64,000 nucleotides of DNA from Cricetomys ansorgei (GCA_026225945.1 JAMJFZ010004061.1:23109501-23173500); one strand, 5' to 3'. Counted from the first letter of the stretch, positions 10,866 through 21,692 are shown. Numbers and translations are program-made. The notes: generated by a model not told the origin, from the letters alone.

Positions 10866-11035
10866 TACTAACAAGCATCCAGTACTGTTATTTCATTTTT
10901 TGTATGGGCATCCAGACGGCTTAGTATGATTTGCTGAAAAAATTATTATTTCCCCTGCTAAATTGTCTTGATGGCTTTGTGAAATTTCAATTAAAAGGAT
11001 TCTCAGTTTATCCCACTGGTCTATGTTTAGAACTT
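10866..11035 (-). mobile_element. L1M relic, antisense (continuation)
   Basis: gggcatccagacggcttagt, gatttgctgaaaaaattatt, gctaaattgtcttgatggc and the phrase cactggtctatgtttaga match antisense old L1 ORF2. Probably the same copy as 9065-9960, displaced by later insertions. Confidence 0.65.
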
Positions 11036-11044
11036 TGTTATTTT

Positions 11045-12458
11045 CTCTAGAGAAAAGAGTCAAAATGAGTTATCCTATAAAAGGCCAACAATGGCCCTGC
11101 CAGTCATCACAGGATAACAGGAAAAAAAAAGTGTCCACCACCAAGAACGGATTACCTCTTTTGGAGTTGTAGGCTAATGAGGTCACAAAAGTCCCCCAAC
11201 ATTACAGGCTATTGCCAATGCTTGCACTTACCCTCCAGAACTTGACAATAAGATGCTATTGTTAGCCAGGTGGTAGTGGTGCACACTTTTAATCAGGAGG
11301 CAGGAGGCAGAAGCAAGCAGATCTCTGTGAGTTCAAGGCCAGTCTAGTCTACAGAGTGAGTTCCAGGACACCCTGTCTTGAAAAAACTAAATAAATAAAT
11401 AAAATAAAGTAAAATATAAAATAAAAGATGATATTTTTTTTTAAAAGTCCCTATTGCTGAAAACAGCATATACTTGAGTCACAGAACACAGGGAAATCAA
11501 GCTGGTACTGTAGTTATTCCTGCTGGCTTATTTTCCTGATACTAGAACCAGGAAAGTAATCATCAGTGTTTCCAAGGTGTGAACCCCATGAGCCACTCAC
11601 ACAACCAGTCTGGCAATGTTGTTCACTGATGTAATAGTGGCAGTGGTACAGATATTGTGGGAGTAACCAACCACTTTCTGGTTTGATTTAAGGCCTGCTC
11701 CACAACATGAAATCCATACCTCACATTAGTAATGGACAAAAAGCTTATGACTAGACTGATGATAAATCCCAGGAAATAACATGCTGCTATAATCCTCCTA
11801 AATGGGACATAGTATTAAACCAACTCCTAATAACTTACCATTATATCAACAGATTAAGGCATTTATCAACCCTCATTAGAGAAACTTCTGTTTGTAGTAG
11901 ATGATAATCATCAAGGAAACCTACAACTGGCCAAGGTGCAGAGAATAAGAGACTGCAGAATGTCCATTCCTAAATAAAACACAGATACCACACCCTCTCC
12001 TCTAAAGACTTAGAAATCATTAAGAAGAGGAGTGTAAAGAGCCTAAAAGCCAGAGGTGGTGGATGACAACAAGGAAACTGTGTTCTAGACAAAGCAAGAT
12101 GGCTACATATATGAACTCTTATTGGTTGTGACACTATACACAAGACCTGTGCAAGCCCAAGCCAGACCAAATACCAGAATGGAGAGGGGGAATTGGTCTA
12201 CCCCTAGCCAAAGAACTATTGGCAATTCCTAGATGTAGGGACAGGAAGGATCACTTTTCTTTAAAGATGCAGCTCCTGATCAGTCAACCATGCTCCGGTG
12301 GAAAGCTACACATTTGACTAACATAAATTGGCATTGATCTGGTAGAAGTGGGCGATAAAAGGAAGGGAAGGGAGTGTGTATCTTAGACGAGTTGGGAGAA
12401 GGAGGGTGAATGAAATCAAAACGTGTATGGAATTCTCAAAGAACTAATAAAAATACAA
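11045..12458 (+). mobile_element. Rodent L1 3' portion (Lx-type), sense
   Basis: The longest L1 fragment here. It runs through the long Lx-type 3'UTR: cagtcatcacaggataacag, gtgtccaccaccaagaacgg, aggtgtgaaccccatgagcc, gatattgtgggagtaaccaa, ttaaggcctgctccacaaca, ggatgacaacaaggaaactg, atcagtcaaccatgctccgg. It ends in gtgtatggaattctcaaaga actaataaaa. It is 5'-truncated, frameshifted and split by a B1, so inactive. Confidence 0.88.
11265..11428 (+). mobile_element. B1 SINE
   Basis: gccaggtggtagtggtgcac, ggaggcaggaggcagaagca, gatctctgtgagttcaaggc, ctacagagtgagttccagga and an (AAAT)-like tail. Inserted in the L1 3'UTR. The bordering aagatgctattgtt and aaaagatgatatt suggest a decayed target-site duplication. 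Confidence 0.95.
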
Positions 12459-12465
12459 GGAGTGA

Positions 12466-12537
12466 ATGAGGAGCTAGTTCAGTGAGTAAGAAAGAGTGTG
12501 CATACATTCATCATCACAAACTCATACATACACACAA
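12466..12537 (+). mobile_element. B2/B3-type remnant (low certainty)
   Basis: gaggagctagttcagtgagt aag resembles a tRNA-like SINE head joined, through a large internal deletion, to a CA-rich tail. Confidence 0.35.
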
Positions 12538-13179
12538 AAATACTAAGAAACAAATTAGATTATGCCATACTCATGGTTAATTAATATCTTAAGGACTTAC
12601 CAAAGTACAGAGAATGAAATCTAGGAACACAAGCATTTCCTTTGTCTGGCCCCTTCTACATAATCCTCAGTTCTATGATTCTATAACCACAAAACCCTTT
12701 TTTCTTACCAAACTTGAACATGTTTTGGTCTTCTATTATTTACAATTCTACCCTCAACTGTATCCATGGTGTTTATGGTCATCCTTGGCTACTAAACATG
12801 TTCAAGGCAAACCTGAGGTACAGAAGAACCTGTCTCAAGAACACAACAACAACAAAAGTACTACAGAAGTGAAGAAAATGGAGACTTATAAATAAGTTAT
12901 ATCATCTCTAAATATTAAAAAAAATATTAAGAAGACATGTTATCTTTGCCTCCTTGGCTGTATATTTTCAACTGTGAATCAAGTGAAATGGATTCTGGGC
13001 TCAATTGTGATGCCAACTCTGTGGCAGGACCAGCTGTCACATGGAAAATGCAATCCCCTTCCAACTGACACAAGCCAGTGCACAGTAGCAAATACTTCTT
13101 TCATTAGGAGCTGGACTCTGGTGGAAACTACAACACTTTTTACCCACTTGCACTTTGTTTATATTTTATACAGTTTTTA
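12538..13179. other. Mostly single-copy stretch with a B1-like tail
   Basis: 12783-12860 (ggctactaaacatgttcaag, gaacctgtctcaaga, then AAC repeats) looks like the 3' half of an old B1/B4. The remainder has no assigned family and includes a 93-codon ORF without recognisable similarity. Confidence 0.45.
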
Positions 13180-13860
13180 TTTGTATTAATTCTTTCATAA
13201 TTTCATTCATATATACAATCCATCTTTGACATTTCCACCTTTAATTAACCATCACACTTTATCACCATACCTCAATACAAGTTCTACCTACCTTCATGTA
13301 TACTTTTTTTTTTTTTTTTTTTTTTTTGCTTTTTCAAGACAGGTTTCTCTGTCTGTTGTAACTCTGACTATCATGGAACTCACTCTGTAGACTAAACTGG
13401 CCTTGAACTTTCAGAGATTTGCCAGCTTCTGCCCCTCGAATACTGGGATAAAATGTGTGTGCCACCACCGCCGGGCCATGTATTTTTTTTTCAATAACAC
13501 ACTTAATCCAATTAGTGTTACCTGTATGTACGTGAGCAACCAACCAGAGGCCACACTGCTGAAGAAAAGTGAAGATCCTTCATCTAGTATTCATCAATTA
13601 CCGATAGCTCAACTAGAGGTAGGGTCTTGTAAGTGTCTCTCTGTTTCCATGGTAGGTTTATTGACTGGCTCAGTCTTGTTTAGATCTTGTTCGGGTAATT
13701 GTAGATGTTTGAGTTCATGAGTGTAGAGCCATGTCATGTCTAGAAAACAGCTTTTCACAGCATTCCTCCCTATCCTCCAGCTTGTGTGTTTCTCCCACCT
13801 GCCCTGGGATGTTCTCTTGATATATCTCAATTGAGAAACTACCTTGCATTTGCTTTCCTG
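13180..13860 (-). mobile_element. Rodent L1 3'UTR (Lx-type), antisense, split by a B1
   Basis: Same series as at 8490-9064: cacttaatccaattagtgtt acc, accaaccagaggccacactg ctgaag, tgactggctcagtcttgttt ag, gagttcatgagtgtag, catgtcatgtctagaaaaca. The 3' terminus lies at the low-coordinate side. Confidence 0.85.
13304..13476 (-). mobile_element. B1 SINE
   Basis: Poly-T tail of about 24, then caagacaggtttctctg, ctatcatggaactcactctg, gccttgaactttcagagatt, and accaccgccgggcc at the 5' head. Flanked by catgtat on both sides (about 13295 and 13477), a plausible target-site duplication in the L1. Confidence 0.96.
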
Positions 13861-13954
13861 TCTGATTTGCTCTGAGGAATAGTACCCATGTGTTTATGCT
13901 GTTTGTCAACCTCTACCATTGGTAAGGGCACAGTAGCTATGAACTTAGATGTAA

Positions 13955-14050
13955 AATCTAAACCTGCTACATCCCTAATGTGTAACCTTGGATAAAACAC
14001 TAAACCTCATTCTCACTCAAATTCCTTATTTATCAAATGAAAAATGTATT
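13955..14050 (+). mobile_element. MIR SINE relic
   Basis: aatgtgtaaccttggataaa ac, acctcattctcactcaaatt cc and tttatcaaatgaaaaatg follow the MIR core on the plus strand. Confidence 0.6.
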
Positions 14051-14189
14051 TCCTAGCTAAATTGATTGTTTGGAGAAACCTTCAATATAACGATTTAACT
14101 AATGTTAATAGAATATCCGTCACACAAATAATCTTTGTGATGTGTGGAAGCTACATGGTAGATCCAGCATTGTTCTTTTATCCTTGGCT

Positions 14190-14320
14190 ACTTCAAGAGT
14201 TCAGATCTGTCATTATCGTGGCCATTTCACAGATGAGTAATCTAAGTTCTTGAGGTATGAAATAATTGCCCTTGCTCATATGGTTATACTGTCAAAGACA
14301 GACCTAGATTTAACTGAATT
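14190..14320 (-). mobile_element. MIR SINE relic
   Basis: cattatcgtggccatttcac agatgagtaatctaag, then cccttgctcatatggttata and cagacctagatttaac, is the MIR core on the minus strand, facing the previous copy. Confidence 0.7.
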
Positions 14321-14474
14321 AAGTCTTTTTTCTCCAAAATATCTTTTCATGGAGGCTGGTATTTCTACACATTTTGTACACTACAAAATTCTCTGGTGTC
14401 AGGCATTAACACCTGGTGTCACCTGAGCAGTCTTTCCTAGCACAAAGGAGATACACACACCCTCCCCAGTGATA
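14321..14474. other. Short single-copy gap
   Basis: Unassigned sequence between MIR and L2 relics. Confidence 0.35.
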
Positions 14475-14645
14475 CACGCCAGCCCCTTGCTAGGCTCTGT
14501 AAACAGCAAACATATTGCAAGGACATGGTCCTCGAACTCATGTAGCTTACAGCCTAGTAGGAGTTAACTAAGATCATGACTGCAAATCACTTAGTTACAG
14601 TACCCACTGTTACCATTGTATAAGACAATGTATTTATTCAGCTCA
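14475..14645 (-). mobile_element. L2 LINE relic
   Basis: cttgctaggctctgtaaaca gc, gacatggtcctcgaactcat gtagcttacagcctagtagg match the complement of the L2 3' region. Confidence 0.6.
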
Positions 14646-14762
14646 AACTAAGAAGTGTCTATGTTTTCAATATGCGGTTTGATAATCATTGTTTTGTAAT
14701 TCATACTCTTACGGTCAGGACCTTTGGGAATCCCAATTACACCTACCCCTTCATTCCATTAG

Positions 14763-14830
14763 AACATATTGATTAAATATCTACACTGAGTTAAGGAATC
14801 CAAGATACAAATAAATCTGTCAGAAGACTT
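14763..14830 (-). mobile_element. L2 3'-end fragment
   Basis: catattgattaaatatctac actgagttaag and caagatacaaataaatctg resemble the complement of the L2 terminus. Confidence 0.5.
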
Positions 14831-15488
14831 GGTTTCACCACCTGAGCACTGGCTTCTGTGATATTCTTGCTCCAGCAAAAAGACAAGAATGAATGGAGTA
14901 TCCTGGCATTGAGCACCCTGGCACCCATATTCTACACTTTCCAGAAAACCCAAGCAAATTGGACCTGGAAATAGTCATTTCATTTTCACACTAGAAGGTG
15001 ATACAGCAAGACATGGAAAGTAGGAATGTGGATAGAAATGAAGAGTAGGTTTGTGTGACCATGGGTAAAAATATCTTAAAAGACAATGAGAATGTGAACT
15101 CAGAGGAAGGCAGTTTGTTTTTAGCATATCCCCTCTGAAGCATGGAGCATCCAAGGTCTCATCTGGAAAAGTAGATATACTTACCCATACTGGGCTCCAA
15201 AGAATAAAAGAAGGTTGCCAAGACAAGCAAAGCTTTCTCGAAGTATGCAACAGACACAGAATGGCACTTCCTTGCTGTGTTTTTATGGAGATAAGAGTGC
15301 CCAGTGTGCCTTTCTAAAAGTGATAATCTGCTGTTCTTTCATCTCCTGGGTACCTTCCCTCAAGAAGCTGATGTTCTCATGATGTTTTTATCTTCTTATA
15401 CCTAGAGGGTGAGTTGCTCACCAGGGTTCCCCTGGACCTTCCTTTATATCCCACACCTAACTGTTCTCACCTATGTCCTTTTTTTCAG
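14831..15488. other. Single-copy stretch
   Basis: No repeat recognised. The end of the stretch carries a good polypyrimidine/AG signal (15470-15488), treated with the next entry. Confidence 0.4.
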
Positions 15489-15713
15489 TACCCCATCACA
15501 GAAGCTTCAAAATGTTAGAAACCACAGCTCACAGACACATGTCTGTTTTATTTTTTGGCAACATGTGAGTTCTGCCAAGGTTTTCATAGCCACAATGAAG
15601 CATGCAATGTTCTTTGGTGGAGACAGAAGCAGAGCTTCAAATATGGAAAGAAGTTGGAAGCCCTTAGACATGATCATCGGTTTAAGAGTACTTCAAGGTA
15701 ACACTGCCCAGAG
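15489..15713 (+). other. Exon-like segment, open in one frame, with splice-like borders
   Basis: The upstream border reads ctatgtcctttttttcag and the downstream border is GAG followed by gtaagg, a near-consensus donor. The 225 bases between stay open in the frame whose first full codon starts at 15490, and that frame stops one codon past the donor (taa at 15715-15717). Length is a multiple of three. I recognise no domain or family in the 75 residues, and no partner exon is visible. It may be a chance combination, or an exon of an unknown transcript or lncRNA. It does not overlap a repeat I can identify. Confidence 0.25.
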
Positions 15714-15889
15714 GTAAGGAATAAACAGACTCCCAGCCTTTGACAGGAAAAGAAGATAATAAGAACATCTGAAGCTCTTCCTTAGGTATGTAGTCAAACT
15801 ATTTTCTGCCTAACTAGGCTTTGTGGACCTTAATTATGCTCTGAATTTCCTAACCTTGGTATAGCACACCAGATTTCATGCCAAATTAA
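15714..15889. other. Single-copy gap
   Basis: Unassigned sequence between the exon-like segment and a MIR. Confidence 0.35.
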
Positions 15890-16095
15890 GCAATCACATA
15901 TTATTACACTTAAATTTGCAACAAATTTTACAACAACTCTTTAAACAATTACAATTATTACTCTCCCATATTAGAAATAAAAATACCTGAAGCACAGAGA
16001 GGCTACGGGACTTTCCAGGAGTCAACTCATAAATTAGAGACTGAATTAAAAATCCAGGAATGTGGCCCCCAAGTTAGACCTTCTAAACTATGAGC
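15890..16095 (-). mobile_element. MIR SINE relic
   Basis: ttacaacaactctttaaaca, attattactctcccatatta gaaat, ctgaagcacagagaggctac and atccaggaatgtggc give nearly the whole MIR core complement. One of the better preserved MIRs here. Confidence 0.78.
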
Positions 16096-16603
16096 ATAGG
16101 AAGCATATTCTCAGTGTCCCGGTGGAGACATACATTTTCTTCTAGGTGATGTACTGAAGGATATTTTTCAGGTTCAAATACATTCCCAAATCAGTTGAGT
16201 TTATTCTAAGGAAATCGTCTCGGTCTTTAAAATCATTTTCTGAGTGTGTTATCAGTAGATAATTTTCCTTAGTGGGTCACAAAAGAGGCAATGTATCCAT
16301 TTATTCTTCTAACTAGAAATAAGCAAGCATAAGTGCCATTAACCACCCATGGACCACATGGAAAGGGATTGTGACAACTTCTGGCAGTTAAGAGATGCCC
16401 TTGGCTGACAGCCAGCCAGGATCCACCAACCACAGATACTGAATTTCTGCCAAAAGTGTAAATGAGCAAGTGTAAGTCCTGTATACTTGGTGACAATTCA
16501 CCCCAGCTGAACCCCCCTTTTCAGCCTTCTGGGATCTTCCCTGGACAATCACACTAAGGCAACCTAGACCTCTACCCTGAAGATAATGATGAATTATTCA
16601 TGG
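16096..16603. other. Single-copy stretch
   Basis: No repeat or gene recognised. A 75-codon minus-strand ORF (16269-16496) has no recognisable similarity. Confidence 0.4.
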
Positions 16604-16909
16604 GATGAATATCCCTTATCAAAAAGAACCTTGGGGCCAAAAGTGTCTCAGATTCAGGGTGGGGGATGTTTTCACATTTTATAAATATTTATATAATAAG
16701 ATATCTGGAGGATATGACCTAAATCTAAGCATGAAATTCATTTGTTTCTTACATACCTACCTTGAAGGTAATTTTATATGACATTTTTAATAATTTTGTG
16801 CATGAAACATGGTTTCATGGGGTGGAATTTAAGATGTTATGTTGCTGCTCAGAAAGTTGTGGTGCTGGGTGCAGCTCAGTCATTTAGATCAGAGATGCTC
16901 AACCTGCAC
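16604..16909 (+). mobile_element. Tc1/mariner (Tigger-type) miniature element
   Basis: The left end reads gatgaatatcccttatc and the right end agagatgctcaacctgc, the two ends of a non-autonomous Tigger-type repeat. Between them are ataagatatctggaggat, cctaaatctaagcatgaaat tc, gaaggtaattttatatgaca and aattttgtgcatgaaac. Exact family name not verified. Confidence 0.72.
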
Positions 16910-17289
16910 AGAGTGGCTGGTGATTTGGTCTGTAGCACATTAATTTGATGTTCATTGTAGAGATTTAGGAAATACCAAAGTGTTAAATAGACAAAAATAA
17001 ATGTCACTCATAATCTCTCCACTCAGAGGTAATTACTGACATTTTTTTTATGTATTTGCATCTAGTATTTACAAATGTGAGCTCAGAATTGGCAACAAAC
17101 TGATAGATAAATCTTGTGCTCAATTTTATCCATTATCATTTAGATAAGAGGATTGTTCATGTCATCAAATATTCTTTAAATACTTAACTTTGAGCAATTA
17201 CTATACATTATGTATTCTCTCTTATTTGATCATTCCCCTGGAAGACTTTTAGATTGTTTTCAGCTTTCTTTTGTAATATACTTTATTTC

Positions 17290-17495
17290 TATATTTCAAA
17301 TGGAGGGGGGTGCATGTAAGTGCCTGTGTGGGAGTTTGTACATGAAATTATGGAGTCCATGGAAGGCAGAAGAGGACAAAAGATCTCCTAGACGTGTAAT
17401 TACAGGCTGCTGCGAGCTCCCTGACACCGGTGCTGGGAATAAACTTGGGTGCCCTGGAAGCATGTTCTTAACCACAAGGCTGACTTCACAGCTCC
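17290..17495 (-). mobile_element. B3 SINE
   Basis: gtgcctgtgtgggagtttgt, atggaaggcagaagaggaca, acaccggtgctgggaataaa, tgttcttaaccacaaggc, cttcacagctcc. Candidate target duplication aatatactttattt (17276) versus aataaacttcatttt (17496). Confidence 0.9.
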
Positions 17496-17924
17496 AATAA
17501 ACTTCATTTTAATTAATATTCTTTTTACAAATCTTTAAATTTACCTCTTCTGCCTTAAGGATAGACTTCCGATATTTCTTTCCATGAAGTTTTGAATTTT
17601 TGTGACTTTGACACAGATTGTCACTGTGCCTTTGGAAAGATTGAAAAAAAGGCTATCCCTACCAACAGCTTGTGGGAATACCCACTCTGGCAGCTTCACC
17701 ACAGCATGTGTGACTGCTCTTGAGTCACAAATCTGGCAAATCTGATAGTTAGACTATGGGGGCCTGCTTTTTTTTCTGTCCTTCCATTTGTTTCTTTAAT
17801 TACTCGTGAGTTGATTATTTATTGGTACCCTGTATTAGCCTCTTACAATTCTACCATGAATAGTTTGTTCCTACTCTGTTGTTGTTCATTGGAGTGCTGC
17901 TGCTCATTTTGCTCCATTTTGTTT

Positions 17925-18296
17925 TATTTTTAGACAAAGTTTCACAAGTTAGCCCAGGTTGGCCTTAAACTGTGGTTCTCAACCGTCCTAATGCTGTGAT
18001 CCTTTAGTATGGTTCTTCATGTTGTGGTAACTCGCAACCATAAAATTATTTTTATTGCTACTTCATAAACTATAATTTTTCTACTGTTATGAATTGTAAT
18101 GTAAATATCTGATATGTAGATAGTCTTTGACAAGCCCTGTGAAAGATTCATTCACCGCTCAAAGGGGTTTCAACCCACTGGTTGAGAACTACTGGCCTAG
18201 GACTCTGCAGCCCAGAATGGCCTTGATTTTGTGACCATCCTCCTGCCTCAGCTTCTAGAATGCTGGGATTATAGTTATGAGCAACCCACCTTGCTT
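17925..18296 (-). mobile_element. B1 SINE interrupted by URR1
   Basis: Two halves, 17925-17969 and 18195-18296: tagacaaagtttcacaag, gcccaggttggcctt | tgcagcccagaatggcc, tcctcctgcctcagcttcta, gctgggattatagttatgag. The two similar gcccag-ggcctt blocks fit the internal duplication of B1. Confidence 0.8.
17970..18194. mobile_element. URR1-type hAT (Charlie) miniature transposon
   Basis: Terminal inverted repeats ctgtggttctcaacc and gttgagaactactg. The interior has gtggtaactcgcaaccataa aattattttta, gaattgtaatgtaaatatct gatatg and aaaggggtttcaacccact. Flanked by gccttaaa / gcctagga, a 6-of-8 match to the 8-base duplication expected of hAT elements. Confidence 0.92.
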
Positions 18297-18590
18297 TCTT
18301 TCTATTATTTTTAGTACCTAGATTAAGATCACTTTTTATTGTTGAGGAGGCTAGTCTCATATTTCTTGCAAATATTTTCCTCTGAATATCATTTTCTTTT
18401 TATGAATACTCATAGTAATTGTACTATACAAAATTCTACTATACAAAAACTATCATTTATTACCCTTGTGAATGTTTCCACTCATTGTTTAGGAACTGCT
18501 GTCTATGAGGACATACATAGAAGGTCTTTGATTTCTTCTACTTTTAAGCTACTGTCTGTTTTATTTTATTGTAACTGCAATCTATCCAGT

Positions 18591-19560
18591 ATGAAGACAG
18601 GCCTCTCTTCTGCTGAGGGGACAGTTGTTTAACAAATGAGATACAAAATGAGAGCAAGTTTGCTCTCAGGTTTCCTGTGAGTCCTTCAATGCCTACACAT
18701 ACACACCTAACATGCAGTTGTATTACTGAAGTTGCTGCTGGACTGACATGTGCTTCATCTCAGAAGCACCAATGAGTTACAGACAGAAGACCCCAGCTTC
18801 ACATGGGAAAAGCATTCTTGGGTCTCACTGTATATACACAGAAAGCTCCCTAGATAGCAGAGGGAGGAAATGACTTTAACAAAATCATTTATTTTGAGCT
18901 TTCTCAACTCAGTGGCAGATGCCTCTGGTTCCACACCTCTTCCTTCCTGCCAAATCTGTCAGATGAAGTTGCAGCAGTGAAGGTCTGTTGCCATTTCAGG
19001 ATCAAAAGACACACCTCCACCTGCTGTCATGTGTCTGATCTTAAACAGGCACCAGGTGATTGCAAGTGACAGATATCACATCCAACCCAGGCATCATTCC
19101 CAGTCGCCTAAGAACCAGCCCCTCCCTCCTTTTTATATTCAGAATACACAGAACCCAGGCAAAACCCACTCATTGTTTTTGCTCAGGTTATACACATTTC
19201 TAACCAAATGTATGTAGACTGCTAATGAAAGAACAAGCAAACACCATTAAAAAGAAGAGAACTATTGGAAACTTACTAAGTGATGCCCCTTTGATAATTC
19301 TCTAGTAATTTATTAAATTAATTCGAGCCATGTAACTTCTGAGAGCCAATTTCCTTAGATAGTACCGATTGAGGTTAGTCCCCTGTTGGAGAGAGGCTAC
19401 TTGGAGAATGCACATCTTTTAGGCAAAGCATATAATCTCAGAATGGCAGAAAATAAATCATATACAGCATATTCTTATCTTTGACTGTCTCACAAATGTG
19501 CATGGTATCTCCTCCCTGAAGATATTATCATATTCAATGTCCTGAGTTTCTTATATTAAT
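18591..19560. other. Single-copy stretch
   Basis: No interspersed repeat recognised over about 1 kb, and no coding signal. Confidence 0.45.
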
Positions 19561-20040
19561 GAGCCTATGGGCTAGGCATTTAAATGGAGCACAGCAGAGA
19601 AGACTTGTTTCTTTTCATGATGTCTTGGAATTCATCTGAGAAGACAAATTTGACTATGAGTCTCAATTGTTGGGTCTCTTCACTAGCACACTTTACAGCT
19701 GAATAGAATGATGTGAATGACTGTGGTTTCATTGGACATCACTTCTCTACAGAGAGAGTATTGAAGTCTCTCCAAATGGTGACTCAATATAGCACCTCCA
19801 TCATGGCAGTCTTAAGGTCACTAAATTCTTGACATGGTAGCTCAGTTCCAAGAGCAAGAATTGCAATGAACCAGACAGTGGCTTCCTGATCTTTTACAAC
19901 ACAGATGCAAAAATCACATGGCATTGCTTCTACTATACTGCAGGTCAATGTGCTTGGGTTCCAGAAGCAGGGACCTGGACTTAATCTCTTGACGGAAGTT
20001 CTGAGAGTTTAAGGCCATGGTTTAAAGCTGTCATAGGGAT
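19561..20040. mobile_element. Possible ancient LTR/DNA-transposon relic, family not named
   Basis: The series tctccaaatggtgactcaat, catcatggcagtcttaagg, cttgacatggtagctcag, ccaagagcaag, gaaccagacagtggcttcct gatcttttac and aaaatcacatggcattgctt resembles an old mammalian interspersed repeat known to me by pattern. I cannot name it with confidence. Confidence 0.4.
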
Positions 20041-20470
20041 AGCCAAGGACTTGAGAGTAAGTAGTTTCTTGGTTGGTATTGTCAAGATAGTTGCAGCAGA
20101 ATGTTGGTGAAGTGAAGCAGGACGTGAGCAAAGACAACCAAGCAAGTCAACAAGACCCAGGGCTCAGTCTCACTGGCAGTGTAGACTGTACCTGTTCCTT
20201 ACCCTGACAAAGATAAAAGGTGGCTTTTGTCTAGTAACTAACTATAGCCCTGGGGAGCAGACTACTTAGACTTCAGTAGTACTGAGAGGTGGCCAATGGA
20301 TCCCTAACATTAGGGCTGAAATGAATTGAATCTGAAGCAAGAGTAATTTATATTCGTTATGATAATGTGCAGGTAAGGACAGTTAAATGCTTTCATTCAT
20401 TACCCCATTTAAATGGCCTGATCAGTCTCCTAATTGCTACAAGGAGCCTTTCTAATCTAAAAACATCTAC
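20041..20470. other. Single-copy stretch
   Basis: Nothing recognised. Possibly conserved AT-rich text at 20330-20410, not demonstrable here. Confidence 0.35.
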
Positions 20471-20861
20471 ATTGATTGAACACCCCTAATACAAAAATCC
20501 CAAATGTAAAATGTCCCAAAATTTGAAACTTTTTGAGCACCCACATGAGAATTAGTTACCCTAAGCACATTACACTCTCACTAAAGTAATGGTATGGAAT
20601 ATTTTTGCTGTTAAGTACTTAATGTGTGAATAATACTAAGAAAATGATTGCTTATCCACAGGATATGAGTTCAATCAGGGGGACAATTCTGACACAAATT
20701 GTTCTCATGGGGGCTCAGTTGTAACACCTTTGCTTTCTAATGATTTAGTACTAAAGATATGTTTCTCCAGACACAAAATTAATTTAATTTGCATAGAATT
20801 AAGCTTGGGCTATATGAATAAGGCATATGAAATGTAAGTGCATTTCCTTTAGAATCTGTCT

Positions 20862-21299
20862 TGATAACTAGTCTTCATTAGTTAACTTGACTGGGGTTGG
20901 ATTCATCTCGGAAACACAACCTTGAATATGCCTGTACGAGCATTTCTAAAGAGGCTTTCTTATATATTTTTTTATTGTGGGCCTATCCTTTAACAGCTGA
21001 ACCATCTCTCCAGCCCCTAATGAAGCTTTCTTGAAGAGAGAAGTTCTACACTTAACGAAATTGGTACCAGCCTACAGACTGGAGTCCCAGAATGAATAAA
21101 AAAGAATAAAAGAGAAAGCAAGCAAAGCCCCAGCATCTACTTCTGTTTCCTGAGTGTGAACAAGAAGTGCCCGCTTGCCTCAGGCTCCTGACTCTATGCC
21201 TTTCCAACCATGATGGACTTGTACCCCTTAGCTGTAAGCCCAAATAAGCCCTAATTTGTTTTGTATTTTGTCACAGCAACATGAAAAGCAGGTGACACA
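20862..21299 (+). mobile_element. Solo LTR-like element (ERVL/MaLR class), with nested B2 fragment
   Basis: Starts near cattagttaacttgactggg gttgg. It passes agagaaagcaagcaaagccc cagc, atgatggacttgtacccctt and a polyadenylation-like aaataagccctaat, and ends gtcacagcaacatgaaaagc agg. The shared plan with 60141-60533 and 31286-31712 supports one LTR class. Subfamily not assigned. Confidence 0.6.
20964..21018 (-). mobile_element. 5'-head fragment of a B2/B3 SINE
   Basis: A T-rich start then aacagctgaaccatctctcc agcccc, the complement of the tRNA-like head. Flanked by gaggctttctt (20951) and gaagctttctt (21022), a good target-site duplication within the LTR. Confidence 0.8.
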
Positions 21300-21480
21300 T
21301 GAATCCCATTCCTGAGAGATGTTATTATGTATATGCAACTATTCCAAATCCAAGAGACATGCGATCAGAGGTCCTAAATACTTCTGATCCCAAGCATTTT
21401 GGATAAAGAGTACTCAACTCAAAGTAGGTCTACACAAAGATGTTCCTTGAAATATTCTTTACAAATAAAAATAACTGCTG

Positions 21481-21692
21481 GGTTGCCTCTTCCAGCCTCA
21501 GTACGAAGGTTTGTGCCTAGCCTTGTACTTTGTTATGCTGTATTTGGCTGATATTCCTGGAAGACCTGATCTTTTCTGAAGGGAAAAAGAGGAGTGGATC
21601 TGTGCTGTGGAGAAGGGAGGCGGGGAGGGGGACTAGGAGGAGTGGAAGGAGGGAAACTGCAGTTGGGATGTATTGTATGAGACAAGTTTAAA
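21481..21692 (+). mobile_element. Short 5'-truncated rodent L1 with intact target duplication
   Basis: 3'UTR-only L1: gcctcttccagcctcagtac gaagg, tttgtgcctagccttgta, a G-rich stretch (ggcggggagggggactagg), gaaactgcagttgggatgta ttg and a short A tail. Flanked by aaaaataactgctg (21467-21480) and the same 14 bases ending at 21706. The perfect duplication suggests a comparatively recent insertion. Confidence 0.85.

Larger units (their letters stand above)
16985..18590 (-). mobile_element. Ancient L1M relic, antisense, heavily interrupted
   Basis: Pieces at 16985-17289, 17496-17924 and 18297-18590 follow the antisense old-L1 text in order: cataatctctccactcagag gtaattac, taccaacagcttgtgggaat, tcttgcaaatattttcctct gaat. 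Split by a B3 and by a B1 that itself carries a URR1. Confidence 0.6.
20471..21421 (-). mobile_element. Tigger-type element, inverse orientation, broken by an LTR
   Basis: Left end gaacacccctaatacaaaaa tccc and right end caagcattttggataaagag tactcaac are the complement of the ends seen at 16604-16909. Internal landmarks taaggcatatgaaatgtaag and gttattatgtatatgcaact fit the same family. The middle (about 20862-21299) is replaced by an LTR-type insertion. Confidence 0.72.
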
